Of a stretch of 64,000 bases of DNA, positions 51,897 through 60,577 are shown one piece after another (position 1 is the stretch's first letter; each line of letters starts with the position of its first letter). The position numbers and the translations under genes are program-made. This DNA comes from Streptomyces radicis (GTDB lineage: Bacteria > Actinomycetota > Actinomycetes > Streptomycetales > Streptomycetaceae), in NCBI RefSeq assembly GCF_003626575.1, contig NZ_RBDY01000007.1:62001-126000 (forward strand). The letters run 5' to 3'. The notes beneath the pieces are model-generated. The model did no database searches, was not told the origin of the DNA, and saw nothing but the letters and a program-made list of their open reading frames with translations.

Positions 51897-52862
51897 GTGC
51901 TGGAAGAGGCTAAGGAGTGGCTGAGCCGCCGGTCCTGGGAAGCCGCTGACCGCCCGCTGCCGCAGCTGTTGGACGCGAAGCGGGCAGCTGGAGCGGCCGG
52001 CAGTATCAGCGTGGTCCTCCCCGCGCTGAACGAAGAGGCGACCGTGGGCGCCATCGTGGAAACGCTCCGGCGTGACCTGATGGAGGACGTGCCACTGATC
52101 GACGAACTGATGGTGGTGGACTCCGGGTCCACCGACCGCACATCGGAGGTGGCCGCGGCGGCGGGCGCGAAGGTCGTCCACCGCGACGAGATCCTGCCGA
52201 GAGTGCCGACCGTGCAGGGCAAGGGCGAGGTGCTGTGGCGTTCGCTGCTGGCCACCAGCGGCGAGATCGTCTGCTTCGTGGACGCGGACCTGCGTGACTT
52301 CGAGTCACGGTTCGTCTACGGGATCCTCGGCCCGCTGCTCACCGAGCCCGACGTGCAGCTGGTCAAGGCGATGTACGACCGCCCGCTCGGCGACAACCCC
52401 GGAGGTGCCCGCCAGGGCGGCCGGGTCACCGAGCTGGTCGCGCGCCCCCTGCTGAACCTCCACTGGCCCCAGCTGGCCGGGGTGGTCCAGCCGCTCGGCG
52501 GGGAGTACGCGGGCCGCCGCTCGCTCCTCGAGCGGCTGCCGTTCCCCGTCGGGTACGGCGTGGAGCTCGGCATGCTGATCGACACGCTGCACCTCGCGGG
52601 CCTCGACGCCGTCGGCCAGGTCGACGTGGGGGTGCGCAAGCACCGCCACCAGGACGGCCAGGCGCTCGGCAGGATGGCCGCGGCGATCCTGCGGACCGCC
52701 CAGAGCAGGCTGCCGGGGTCCGTCATGCCCATCCGTCTCGGGCTGACCCAGTTCGAGCGGACGGACGACGGCGGGTTCGCGCCGCAGACGCACCCGATCG
52801 ACGCGGACGAACGCCCGCCGATGGCCACCGTTCCCGAGTACGCCGTGCGCAGGGCGGCCTGA
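51897..52862 (+). CDS. gpgS: Glucosyl-3-phosphoglycerate synthase (GT-A family, GT81)
   Basis: 321 aa, GTG 51897 with AGGAG 9 nt upstream. Starts LEEAKEWLSRRSWEAADRPL; donor-binding strand SISVVLPALNEEATVGAI; DSGSTDRT; metal DxD in CFVDADLRDFES; acceptor loop GKGEVLWRSL. Transfers glucose from NDP-glucose to 3-phosphoglycerate, the first step towards glucosylglycerate and methylglucose lipopolysaccharide-type compounds in actinobacteria. A nitrogen- or osmotic-stress role is known in relatives. Gene neighbours otsA/otsB fit a stress-solute theme. Confidence 0.92.
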   Translation: MLEEAKEWLSRRSWEAADRPLPQLLDAKRAAGAAGSISVVLPALNEEATVGAIVETLRRDLMEDVPLIDELMVVDSGSTDRTSEVAAAAGAKVVHRDEILPRVPTVQGKGEVLWRSLLATSGEIVCFVDADLRDFESRFVYGILGPLLTEPDVQLVKAMYDRPLGDNPGGARQGGRVTELVARPLLNLHWPQLAGVVQPLGGEYAGRRSLLERLPFPVGYGVELGMLIDTLHLAGLDAVGQVDVGVRKHRHQDGQALGRMAAAILRTAQSRLPGSVMPIRLGLTQFERTDDGGFAPQTHPIDADERPPMATVPEYAVRRAA

Positions 52863-52886
52863 ATGGGCGAGCTGGCCCGATTCGGT

Positions 52887-52921
52887 GAAACGTGTGTCCG
52901 CTGTGACGAGGCACACGTTTC
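52887..52921 (+). promoter_or_regulatory. 10-bp inverted repeat between gpgS and otsA
   Basis: GAAACGTGTG (52887-52896) and CACACGTTTC (52912-52921), perfect, 15-nt loop. It follows the gpgS stop by 24 bp, so it may terminate gpgS. Its right arm also covers the expected -35 area of the otsA promoter (-10 TAGCCT, 52940-52945), so it might be an operator. Confidence 0.45.
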
Positions 52922-52951
52922 GTGCCGCGTGGGATTGGCTAGCCTCCGCGC

Positions 52952-54373
52952 GTGACGGGACAGGTGCTGGTCGCGTCGAACCGCGGCCCCGTGAGTTACA
53001 CGCTCGGCGACGACGGCTCGCTCACCGCCAAGCGCGGCGGCGGCGGCCTGGTCTCGGGGCTGAGCGCGCTCGGCCCCGGCGCCGGGACATGGGTGTGCGC
53101 CGCGCTCGGCGACGGCGACCGGGAGGCCGCCCGCCGCGCAGGGCCCCGCCTCGACCTCGCCGACACGGGCGGTCAGGCGGTCCGGATGCTCGACATCCCG
53201 CCCCTCACCTTCGACGCCGCGTACAACGGCATCGCCAACTCCGTGCTGTGGTTCGTCCATCACCTGCTGTACCAGACGCCGTTCGAGCCGGTCTTCGACG
53301 CCGACTTCGAGGCGCGCTGGGCGGACTACCGCGCGTACAACGCCGCCTTCGCCGAGGCGCTCGCCGACGAGGCGGCGCCGGGGGCGGCCGTCCTGGTGCA
53401 GGACTACCATCTCTCGCTCGTCCCCTGGCTGCTGCGGGAGCGGCGGCCGGACGTGCGGGTGGGCCACTTCTCGCACACGCCATGGGCGCCGCCCGAGCTG
53501 TTCCGTGTGCTGCCCGACGTGGTGGCGTGCGAGGTGCTGCTCGGCATCCTGGGCGCCGACCGCGCGGCGTTCCTGACCCGGCGCTGGGCGGACGCGTTCG
53601 CCGCCTGCTGCGCCGACCTGCTCGGCGCCGAGGTCACCGACGAGGGCGTGACGTTCGAAGGGCGCACCACGCGCCTCGGGGTCCACGGGCTCGGCGCCGA
53701 CGGCGACTTCCTGCGGGAGCGGGCGTTCCGTCCCGACGTGGACGAGCGCCTCGCCGCGCTGCGCGAGCAGGTCGGGGACCGCAGGACGATCGTGCGCGTG
53801 GACCGCACGGAGCTGTCGAAGAACATCGTGCGCGGCCTGCTGGCCTATCGGCGCCTGCTGACCGACAGGCCGTGGTGGCGGGGGCGCGTGACGCACGTGG
53901 CGTTCGCCTACCCCTCGCGCCAGGACCTGGCCGTCTACCGCGACTACACCGCCGAGGTCTCGCGGGTCGCCGACGAGATCAACGCCGCGTTCGGCGCGGA
54001 GGGTTGGACGCCCGTGGTGCTGCATGTGAAGGACGACTTCGCGCGTTCGCTGGCCGCCTACCGGATGGCTGACGTGGCCCTGGTGAACCCCATCCGCGAC
54101 GGCATGAACCTCGTCGCCAAGGAGGTCCCCGTCGTCTCCGAGCGCGGCTGCGCGCTCGTCCTGTCGCGCGAGGCGGGCGCGGCGGCGGAGCTGGGCGACG
54201 ACGCCCTCATGGTGAACCCGTACGACATCGCGGGGACCGCCGAGGCGCTGCACATGGCGCTCTCGCTCTCGGACCAGGAGCGGGAGGAGCGCGGCAAGCG
54301 GCTGGCCGCCGCCGCCACGGCCCTCCCGCCCCGGGCGTGGTTCCTGGACCAGCTCGAGGCCCTGCGGGCGTAG
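52952..54373 (+). CDS. otsA: Alpha,alpha-trehalose-phosphate synthase (GT20)
   Basis: 473 aa, GTG start 6 nt after TAGCCT, a leaderless pattern. LVASNRGPVSYT...RGGGGLVSGL (donor loop), VQDYHLSLVPWLLR, HTPWAPPELFRVLP, RVDRTELSKNI, NPIRDGMNLVAKE identify OtsA. Makes trehalose 6-phosphate from UDP-/GDP-glucose and glucose 6-phosphate. The convergent otsB completes the pathway. Confidence 0.96.
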   Translation: MTGQVLVASNRGPVSYTLGDDGSLTAKRGGGGLVSGLSALGPGAGTWVCAALGDGDREAARRAGPRLDLADTGGQAVRMLDIPPLTFDAAYNGIANSVLWFVHHLLYQTPFEPVFDADFEARWADYRAYNAAFAEALADEAAPGAAVLVQDYHLSLVPWLLRERRPDVRVGHFSHTPWAPPELFRVLPDVVACEVLLGILGADRAAFLTRRWADAFAACCADLLGAEVTDEGVTFEGRTTRLGVHGLGADGDFLRERAFRPDVDERLAALREQVGDRRTIVRVDRTELSKNIVRGLLAYRRLLTDRPWWRGRVTHVAFAYPSRQDLAVYRDYTAEVSRVADEINAAFGAEGWTPVVLHVKDDFARSLAAYRMADVALVNPIRDGMNLVAKEVPVVSERGCALVLSREAGAAAELGDDALMVNPYDIAGTAEALHMALSLSDQEREERGKRLAAAATALPPRAWFLDQLEALRA

Positions 54374-54388
54374 GCCCGCCCTGGCTTC

Positions 54389-55210
54389 TCAGCCGAAACG
54401 TTCGGCCAGGGCCGTCAGGAGATCGGCGATCCCCTCGGGGCCCTCCACCGTGACATCCGTCGCCGCGGCCAGCTCCGCGACCTCGGCGCTGCCGCTGCAC
54501 ACGCGCAGGCCCGCGACGCCGCGCTCGCGCAGCGCGGCCACCGCGGCGAACGCCGCCAGGTCGCCCAGGTCGTCGCCCCCGTAGAGCACCGCGCGGGCGT
54601 CCGTCTCGCGGGCGAGGGCCTTCAGGGCGGCGCCCTTGTCGCTGCCCGGCGGGCGCAGCTCGATGACGAGGCGGCCAGGCTCCACCGCGAGGCCGTGGCG
54701 GGCGGCGAGCGCGGCGAGCGGCTCGCGCAACGCGGCGAACGCGCCCGCGGGGTCGGGGGCGCGGCGGGTGTGGACGGCGAGCGCGTTGCCCTTGTCCTCG
54801 ACGAACGCGCCCGACTCGGCGACCAGGCCGGGGAGTTCGGCGCGCGCGGCGATGACGCCCTCGTGCGGGGGCGGGGTGCTCAGCTCGCCGGTGGCCGCGT
54901 CCCAGCGCTCCGCGCCGTAGGCGCCGAGCACGACGAGGCCCGCGAGCTCGGGGTGCCCTTCGAAGCCGCCGAGGCGCACGGCGACCTCGGCGGGGCGGCC
55001 CGTGACGATCGCGACCACCGCGACCCGCCCGGCCACGCGCGCGAGCGCGGGCACGGCGGCGGGGTGGGGTCGCGCCTGTTCGGGGTCGGGGACGATGGGA
55101 GCGAGCGTGCCGTCGAAGTCGAGGGCGATCAGCGCGCGTTCCGGCTGGTCGAGGAGAGCGGAGAGTCCGGCGCGGCCGGCGTCCGTGGTGGGTACGGGAA
55201 GGCTGCCCAT
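54389..55210 (-). CDS. otsB: Trehalose-6-phosphate phosphatase
   Basis: 273 aa from ATG 55210 (AAGG 8 nt upstream; the ATG at 55216 is too close to it). HAD motif I LIALDFDGTLAPI, motif II VTGRP, motif III RPPGSDKGAALKAL, motif IV GGDDLGDLAAF. Releases trehalose. Divergent in strand from otsA: the pair is convergent, not an operon. Shares the strand with the DUF3263 gene 10 bp upstream. Confidence 0.95.
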   Translation of the reverse strand: MGSLPVPTTDAGRAGLSALLDQPERALIALDFDGTLAPIVPDPEQARPHPAAVPALARVAGRVAVVAIVTGRPAEVAVRLGGFEGHPELAGLVVLGAYGAERWDAATGELSTPPPHEGVIAARAELPGLVAESGAFVEDKGNALAVHTRRAPDPAGAFAALREPLAALAARHGLAVEPGRLVIELRPPGSDKGAALKALARETDARAVLYGGDDLGDLAAFAAVAALRERGVAGLRVCSGSAEVAELAAATDVTVEGPEGIADLLTALAERFG

Positions 55211-55220
55211 GTACATGACC

Positions 55221-55490
55221 TTACCGGCGGCGGCGCCTCGCCTCCCTGAGCCTCCGCAGGCGGTTCACCGTCACGGGGTCGTGCGCCAGCGCGCGCGGGT
55301 CGTCGAGCAGGGCGTTGAGCAGCTGGTAGTACCGCGTGGGCGAGATGCCGAGGCGGTCCCTGATCGCGCGCTCCTTGGCGCCGGGGCCCGGCCATGGGGC
55401 GCGTTCGACCGCGAGGACGGCCCGCTCCCGCTCGGACAGGCCCCCCTCGTGACGCTGGTCGCGCTCCCCGCGCTCACTGCCGCCGGTCAC
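55221..55490 (-). CDS. DUF3263 protein
   Basis: 89 aa, GTG start. Winged-helix-like: LSERERAVLAVERAPWPGPGAKERAIRDRLGISPTRYYQLLNAL. DUF3263 is an actinobacterial family of small probable DNA-binding proteins. Basic C-terminus REARRRRR. Just upstream of otsB, so possibly its regulator or merely cotranscribed. Confidence 0.9.
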   Translation of the reverse strand: MTGGSERGERDQRHEGGLSERERAVLAVERAPWPGPGAKERAIRDRLGISPTRYYQLLNALLDDPRALAHDPVTVNRLRRLREARRRRR

Positions 55491-55513
55491 GGCGGAAGTC
55501 TAGGCTGCGGGGC

Positions 55514-56452
55514 ATGTCGACGAGAGAGCCGCGTTCCCCGTTTCCCGAAGGTCCCCGTACCGCCGTCGAGTTGGCGACCCAGCCGGAGTGCTGGCGCCGC
55601 GCGCTCGGGGAGCGGTCCGCGTATGCCGATGTCCTGCCGCGCCCAGGGGAGCGGGTCGCGGTGACCGGGTGCGGGACGTCGTGGTTCATGGCGCAGGCGT
55701 ACGCGGCGCTGCGCGAGGCGGCCGGTGAGGGCGAGACGGACGCGTTCGCCGCGTCGGAGTTCCCGGTGGGGCGCGCGTACGACCGGGTGGTGGCGATCAC
55801 GCGCTCCGGCACGACGACGGAGGTGCTCGACCTGCTCGGCGCGCTGCGCGCGGCCGGGTCGGGCGCGAGGGTGGTGGCGTTGACCGCGGACCAGGACTCG
55901 CCCGTGGTCGGAGCGGCGGGGCACGTCGCGGTGCTCGCGTGGGCGGACGAGGAGTCGGTGGTGCAGACGCGCTTCGCCACGACGGCGCTCGCGCTGCTGC
56001 GCGCGGGCCTGCCGGGCGGCGAACGCGCCGTGGCGGCCGCGGCGGTCGACGCGGAGGCGGCGCTCGGCGCGGAGCCGGTGCCCGAGCTGCTCGCGGCGGA
56101 TCAGTGGACGTTCCTCGGCACGGGCTGGGGGTACGGCCTCGCGCTCGAGGCCGCGTTGAAGATGCGGGAGGCGGCCGGGGCGTGGACGGAGGCGTATCCG
56201 GCGATGGAGTACCGGCACGGGCCCGTGTCGATCGCGGCGCCCGGGCGCGCGGTGTGGGTGTTCGGGGCGGCGCCCGACGGGCTGGCCGACGATGTCGCGG
56301 CCACGGGCGCGACGTTGGCAGAGGAGCCCGCCGCCGACCCGATGGCGCGGCTCGTGGCGGCCCAGCGCCTCGCGGTCGCGGTGGCCATGGCGCGGGGTCT
56401 CGACCCGGACCGGCCGCGCCATCTGACGCGTTCGGTCGTCCTGCCGGGCTGA
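55514..56452 (+). CDS. SIS-domain sugar isomerase, GlmS-C/AgaS-like
   Basis: 312 aa. Two SIS-type folds: VAVTGCGTSWFMAQAYAALREAAG, AITRSGTTTEVLDLL, then FLGTGWGYGLALEAALKMREAAGAWTEAYPAMEYRHGPVS. The HGP-x-S end motif matches GlmS-C and AgaS enzymes that act on amino-sugar phosphates, but there is no glutaminase half. TAGGCT (55501-55506), 7 nt before the ATG, suggests a leaderless mRNA. Precedes the dre-controlled operon by 74 bp. Confidence 0.9.
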   Translation: MSTREPRSPFPEGPRTAVELATQPECWRRALGERSAYADVLPRPGERVAVTGCGTSWFMAQAYAALREAAGEGETDAFAASEFPVGRAYDRVVAITRSGTTTEVLDLLGALRAAGSGARVVALTADQDSPVVGAAGHVAVLAWADEESVVQTRFATTALALLRAGLPGGERAVAAAAVDAEAALGAEPVPELLAADQWTFLGTGWGYGLALEAALKMREAAGAWTEAYPAMEYRHGPVSIAAPGRAVWVFGAAPDGLADDVAATGATLAEEPAADPMARLVAAQRLAVAVAMARGLDPDRPRHLTRSVVLPG

Positions 56453-56482
56453 TCCGCCGTTCCCGGAACGCGATCTCCGTGT

Positions 56483-56498
56483 AGTGGACTAGACCTCT
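56483..56498. promoter_or_regulatory. DasR response element (dre) upstream of the ROK/nagA operon
   Basis: AGTGGACTAGACCTCT matches the 16-bp DasR consensus AGTGGTCTAGACCACT at 14 positions. It lies 29 bp before the ROK gene. DasR is the GntR-type master regulator of N-acetylglucosamine use in Streptomyces, so the operon ROK-nagA-aldolase is likely repressed by DasR and induced by glucosamine 6-phosphate. Confidence 0.8.
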
Positions 56499-56526
56499 TC
56501 CCCCGTCAGGGGCGAGACTTGCGCCT

Positions 56527-57522
56527 GTGAGTGACAACTATGTGATCGCCCTCGATGTGGGCGGCACCGTGTTCAAGGCCGCCCTCACCGCACCGGACAA
56601 CGAGCCGCTGTACGAGGCCCGTCGGCCCACCGGCGGGACGAGCTCGGTGGCGGAGGCGATCCTCGACTTCGCCACCGAGCTGTACGCGACGGGCGTGGAG
56701 CGCTTCGGCCGCCCGCCGTCCGCCGCGGGCGTGGTGGTGCCGGGGATCGTGGACGAGAGGGCGGGCGTCGCCGTGTACTCCGCGAACCTCGGCTGGCGCG
56801 ACCTGCCGCTGCGCCGCCTGCTCACCGAGCGACTCGACGGGATCCCGGTGGCGCTCGGCCACGATGTGCGCGCCGGAGGGCTCGCGGAGGGGCGCCTCGG
56901 CGCGGGCGCGGGGTATGAGCGTTTCCTGTTCATCGCGCTCGGCACCGGCATCGCCGGGGCCATCGGCATCGAAGGGCGCGTCGAGCCGGGGGCGCACGGG
57001 GGCGCGGGGGAGATCGGCCATGTCATCGTGCGCCCCCGGGGCGCGCGCTGCGGCTGCGGCCAGCACGGCTGCCTCGAAACGGTGGCATCCGCCGCCGCGA
57101 TAGGGCGCGCCTGGGCCACCGCGTCCGAAACGCCGGGCGCCACCGCCGCCGACGCGGCCCGCGCCGTCGTGGCGGGCGACGCGCGCGCCGCGTCGCTGTG
57201 GCGGGACGCCGTGGACGGGCTCGCCGACGGCCTGCTGACGGGCGTTCGGCTGCTCGACCCCGGCCTGGTCGTCGTGGGCGGCGGGCTCGCCGAGGCGGGC
57301 GAGACGCTGCTCGCGCCGCTGCGCACCGCGCTGGCCGCCAGGACGACGTTCCAGCGGGCCCCCGAGATCCTCCCCGCGGCGCTCGGCGACGCCGCGGGCT
57401 GCCTGGGCGCGGGCCTCCTCGCCTGGGACCTCGCCCGGCACCTCGCCCCGGCCGAGCGCGAACCCCGCGCCCCGCTCGCAGGACTCCCCGAACTCCCCAC
57501 ATCAGCGGAGGTTTCCCCGTGA
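56527..57522 (+). CDS. ROK-family sugar kinase
   Basis: 331 aa, GTG start. ATP/phosphate loops IALDVGGTVFKAAL and RFLFIALGTGIAGAIGI; ROK zinc site GEIGHVIVRPRGARCGCGQHGCLETVAS (H...CxCGQxGCxE). Head of the operon with nagA; an N-acetylglucosamine or N-acetylmannosamine kinase is most likely, because its dre site and nagA place it in amino-sugar use. The exact sugar is inference. Confidence 0.92.
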   Translation: MSDNYVIALDVGGTVFKAALTAPDNEPLYEARRPTGGTSSVAEAILDFATELYATGVERFGRPPSAAGVVVPGIVDERAGVAVYSANLGWRDLPLRRLLTERLDGIPVALGHDVRAGGLAEGRLGAGAGYERFLFIALGTGIAGAIGIEGRVEPGAHGGAGEIGHVIVRPRGARCGCGQHGCLETVASAAAIGRAWATASETPGATAADAARAVVAGDARAASLWRDAVDGLADGLLTGVRLLDPGLVVVGGGLAEAGETLLAPLRTALAARTTFQRAPEILPAALGDAAGCLGAGLLAWDLARHLAPAEREPRAPLAGLPELPTSAEVSP

Positions 57523-58676
57523 CCAAGCGCACCGTGCTCTCCGGCGCGAAGGTGGTGCGGCCCACCGGGGTCGTGGACGGCGGCCGGGTGACCGTCGAGG
57601 ACGGCCGCATCGCCGCGGGGCGGCGCGACGAGCCGGAAGGCGCGGGGGACGAGGTCGAGGTGGTCGACCTGGCGGGCCACTGGGTGCTGCCCGGCTTCGT
57701 CGACATCCATGTGCACGGCGGCGGGGGCGCGTCGTTCTCCGCGGGCACCGCCGACGAGGCGCTGCGGGTGATCGAGACGCACCGCGCGCACGGCACCACG
57801 ACGATGCTCGCCTCGACCGTGACCGGCGACCTGGGCGACCTCGCCTGGCAGGCGGCCGCGCTGTCCGAGCTGGTCGAGCAGGGCGACCTCGCGGGGCTCC
57901 ACTTCGAGGGCCCGTTCATCTCGGCCCTGCGCTGCGGCGCGCACGAGCCCGCGCTGCTGCGCGACCCCGACCCCGCGGCGGTGCGCAAGCTGATCGACGC
58001 GGCGCGCGGCACGGCGCGCATGCTCACGCTCGCGCCCGAACTCCCCGGCGGCATCGACTCGGTGCGGCTGCTGAGCGAGCACGGCGTGCTCGCCGCCGTC
58101 GGCCACACCGACGCCCCGTACGAGACCGTGCGCGAGGCGGTGGACGCGGGCGCGACGGTGGCGACGCACCTGTTCAACGCGATGCCGCAACTGGGCCACC
58201 GCTCCCCGGGGCCGATCGCGGCGCTGCTCGAGGACGAGCGGGTCACCGTCGAGCTGATCAACGACGGAACGCACCTGCACCCGGCCGTGCTCGAGCTGGC
58301 CTTCCGCTGCGCGGGTCCCGACCGGGTCGCGTTCATCACCGACGCGATGGGCGCGGCCGGGATGGGCGACGGGCTCTACCCGCTCGGCCCGATGAAGGTC
58401 GAGGTGCGCGACGGCGTGGCCAGGCTGACCGAGGGCGGCGCGATCGCGGGCTCGACGCTGACCCTCGACCTGGCGTTCCGGCGGGCGGTGACGGTCGACG
58501 GGATCGCCGTCACCGACGCGGTGCGGGCGCTGTGCGCGACACCGGCGCGGCTGCTCGGCCTTTCCGACCGGGTGGGCTCGATCGAGGAGGGCAAGGACGC
58601 CGATCTCGTGGTGCTCGACGGCGACTTCGCGCTGACCGGGGTGCTGCGCAAGGGCGAGTGGCTGGTGCGCCCGTGA
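57519..58676 (+). CDS. nagA: N-acetylglucosamine-6-phosphate deacetylase
   Basis: 385 aa; GTG 57519 overlaps the ROK stop by 4 bp and has GGAGG upstream. Amidohydrolase signatures: LPGFVDIHVHGGGG (first metal-site motif), LHFEGPFIS, AVGHTDAPYETVREAVDAGATVATHLFNAM, and the catalytic Asp in FITDAMGAAGMG. Deacetylates GlcNAc-6-P to glucosamine 6-P, the inducer of DasR. Product also arises from MurQ. Confidence 0.95.
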   Translation: MTKRTVLSGAKVVRPTGVVDGGRVTVEDGRIAAGRRDEPEGAGDEVEVVDLAGHWVLPGFVDIHVHGGGGASFSAGTADEALRVIETHRAHGTTTMLASTVTGDLGDLAWQAAALSELVEQGDLAGLHFEGPFISALRCGAHEPALLRDPDPAAVRKLIDAARGTARMLTLAPELPGGIDSVRLLSEHGVLAAVGHTDAPYETVREAVDAGATVATHLFNAMPQLGHRSPGPIAALLEDERVTVELINDGTHLHPAVLELAFRCAGPDRVAFITDAMGAAGMGDGLYPLGPMKVEVRDGVARLTEGGAIAGSTLTLDLAFRRAVTVDGIAVTDAVRALCATPARLLGLSDRVGSIEEGKDADLVVLDGDFALTGVLRKGEWLVRP

Positions 58677-59542
58677 CCCTTGTGCCCTGTGCGGGACTGC
58701 TCGACGAGGCGCGCGCGGAGAGGCGCGCGCTGGTGGCGTTCAACGTCATCACGCTCGAACACGCCCAGGCCGTCGCCGCGGGCGCCGGCACGGTGGGGGC
58801 GCCCGCCGTGCTCGCCGTGTCGCAGAACGCCGTGGCGCACCACGGCGGGCGCCTCGCCCCGCTCGCCGCCGCGCTGGTGGCGCTCGCGCGCGACGCGCCG
58901 GTGCCGCTCGCGCTGCACCTCGACCATGTGACCGACGAGGCCCTGCTGCGGCAGGCGCCCGCCGCGGGGTTCGGCTCGGTGATGTTCGACGGCTCGCGCC
59001 TGCCCTACGGCGAGAACGTCGCGGCCACGGTGCGCGCGGCCCGCTTCGGGCGGGCCAACGGGCTGCTGGTGGAGGCGGAGCTCGGCCGGATCGGCGGCAA
59101 GCCGGGCGACGCGCACCTGCCGGGGGTGCGCACGGACCCCGACGAGGCGGTGGGGTTCGTGACCGCGACCGGCGTGGACGCGCTCGCGGTCGCGGTGGGC
59201 AGCAGCCACGCGATGACGGCGCGCACCGCGGCCCTCGACCACGCGCTGATACGGCGGCTGCGGACGGCCGTCACGGTGCCGCTCGTGCTGCACGGCTCGT
59301 CGGGGGTGCCCGATGGGGAGCTGCGGCGCGGGGTGGCGGCCGGGCTCACCAAGGTGAACGTGGGCACCGCGCTCAACGCCGCGCTCACCGACGCGGTGCG
59401 CGAGGGCCTCGCCGCCGACCCGTCGGGGGTGGACCCGCGCCCGTGGCTCGCGGCGGGCCGGGCGGCGATGACGACCGTGGTGGAACGTTTCCTGCGGGCG
59501 CTGTGCCCCCCGCGGGGCGGCGTCAGCCCTGGTGCTCGGTGA
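58673..59542 (+). CDS. Class II fructose/tagatose-bisphosphate aldolase
   Basis: 289 aa; GTG 58673 overlaps nagA by 4 bp. LVAFNVITLEHAQAVAAGA, zinc and catalytic residues in ALHLDHVTDEALL (Asp, His), HGSSGVPDGELRRGVAAGLTKVNVGTAL. The short form resembles GatY/KbaY/AgaY-type aldolases of galactitol or N-acetylgalactosamine routes more than glycolytic Fba. In the DasR operon, it could cleave a bisphosphate from amino-sugar breakdown. Its 3' end overlaps the next minus-strand gene by 20 bp. Confidence 0.88.
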   Translation: MTLVPCAGLLDEARAERRALVAFNVITLEHAQAVAAGAGTVGAPAVLAVSQNAVAHHGGRLAPLAAALVALARDAPVPLALHLDHVTDEALLRQAPAAGFGSVMFDGSRLPYGENVAATVRAARFGRANGLLVEAELGRIGGKPGDAHLPGVRTDPDEAVGFVTATGVDALAVAVGSSHAMTARTAALDHALIRRLRTAVTVPLVLHGSSGVPDGELRRGVAAGLTKVNVGTALNAALTDAVREGLAADPSGVDPRPWLAAGRAAMTTVVERFLRALCPPRGGVSPGAR

Positions 59543-60479
59543 TGGCCAGGCCGTCGATCAGCACGTCGCACTGGGCGGTGCAGGTGAGCTGGACGGTGTT
59601 CTCGCCCTCGGCCAGGTCGACCAGGTTGTAGGTGTCGAACCAGCTGTTCTCCCACTCGCTGATGTCGCCGTTCCAGTCCCTCAGGTTGACGGGGTCCTCA
59701 CGAGGGGTCCCATTGATCGAGAAGGACATGGTCTGATCGTCGGCGACCGCCGCGTAGTAGGTGGTGAGCCGGTACTGACCGGGCTCGCCCTGGAAGTCGA
59801 ACGTCCAGGTGATCGTGGAGTTCTGCTGGTTCTGGACCCTGACATAGGCGCCGTCATCGGAGCGCGCGCCCTCCACATCGGCCTGGAAGCCGATGCCGCC
59901 CGCCAGCTCGAGCTCGGTCACGGCGGCGGCGGGCAGCCCCTCGGGCTCCGCCTCCTCGTCGCTCGGCTCGTCCGACGGCTCGTCGCCGCCCTCGTCGTCC
60001 CCCGAGCCGCCCGTGGGCTCCGACGTCGACCCGTCGCCCGCGGCGTCCCCGTCCTCGCCGCCGCTGAACAGGATCGCCGCGCCCACGCCGAGCACCACCG
60101 CGAGCACCACGGCGATCGCGCCGATCAGCAGCCCGTTGCGCCGGGGCTCGGGATCGACCCTGCGGCGGTCGGGCCGACCGCCGTCCGGCGGCCCGCCCAC
60201 CTGCGTCTCGGGGGCGGCGTAGTACGCGTCGGGGCGGTGCTGCTGCGGCTGCTGGTACGCCGAGGGAGAGGCCTGCGTCGCGTAGGAGCCGCCCGCCTGC
60301 TGCCGGTGGCCCTGCTGGCCGCCGAACGTCCGCTCCCCCACCGGGCGGACCTGGTGGTACGAAGGCTGCCGCGGCTGCTGGGGCTGCGGCTCGCCGCCCT
60401 CCGGGCGATACAGGTACGCGAAGGGGTCGTCGCCGCCCTCGTCGGGCGTACCCCTGCCGCCGGTGTGCCCCGCGCTCAT
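59523..60479 (-). CDS. Membrane-anchored carbohydrate-binding-module protein
   Basis: 318 aa. Cytoplasmic Gln/Pro-rich disordered head of ~110 residues, one membrane helix (GLLIGAIAVVLAVVLGVGAAILF), an acidic Ser/Glu/Gly linker, then a ~130-residue beta domain: QADVEGARSDDGAYVRVQNQQNSTITWTFDFQGEPGQYRLTTYYA, FDTYNLVDLAEGENTVQLTC with a CTAQC disulphide. This is the CBM6/CBM35 layout. Outside the cell, it probably senses or holds wall or environmental sugar; its neighbourhood is the amino-sugar operon. Confidence 0.82.
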   Translation of the reverse strand: MSAGHTGGRGTPDEGGDDPFAYLYRPEGGEPQPQQPRQPSYHQVRPVGERTFGGQQGHRQQAGGSYATQASPSAYQQPQQHRPDAYYAAPETQVGGPPDGGRPDRRRVDPEPRRNGLLIGAIAVVLAVVLGVGAAILFSGGEDGDAAGDGSTSEPTGGSGDDEGGDEPSDEPSDEEAEPEGLPAAAVTELELAGGIGFQADVEGARSDDGAYVRVQNQQNSTITWTFDFQGEPGQYRLTTYYAAVADDQTMSFSINGTPREDPVNLRDWNGDISEWENSWFDTYNLVDLAEGENTVQLTCTAQCDVLIDGLAITEHQG

Positions 60480-60577
60480 CGGCTTCCGCTCCTTACGTGA
60501 CGCACTGTCCCCCGTATGTCTCCGCGCGAGCCTACCCCTTTCGGGGGAAGCACCCCGAACTCTCGGCCCCGCCGGGA

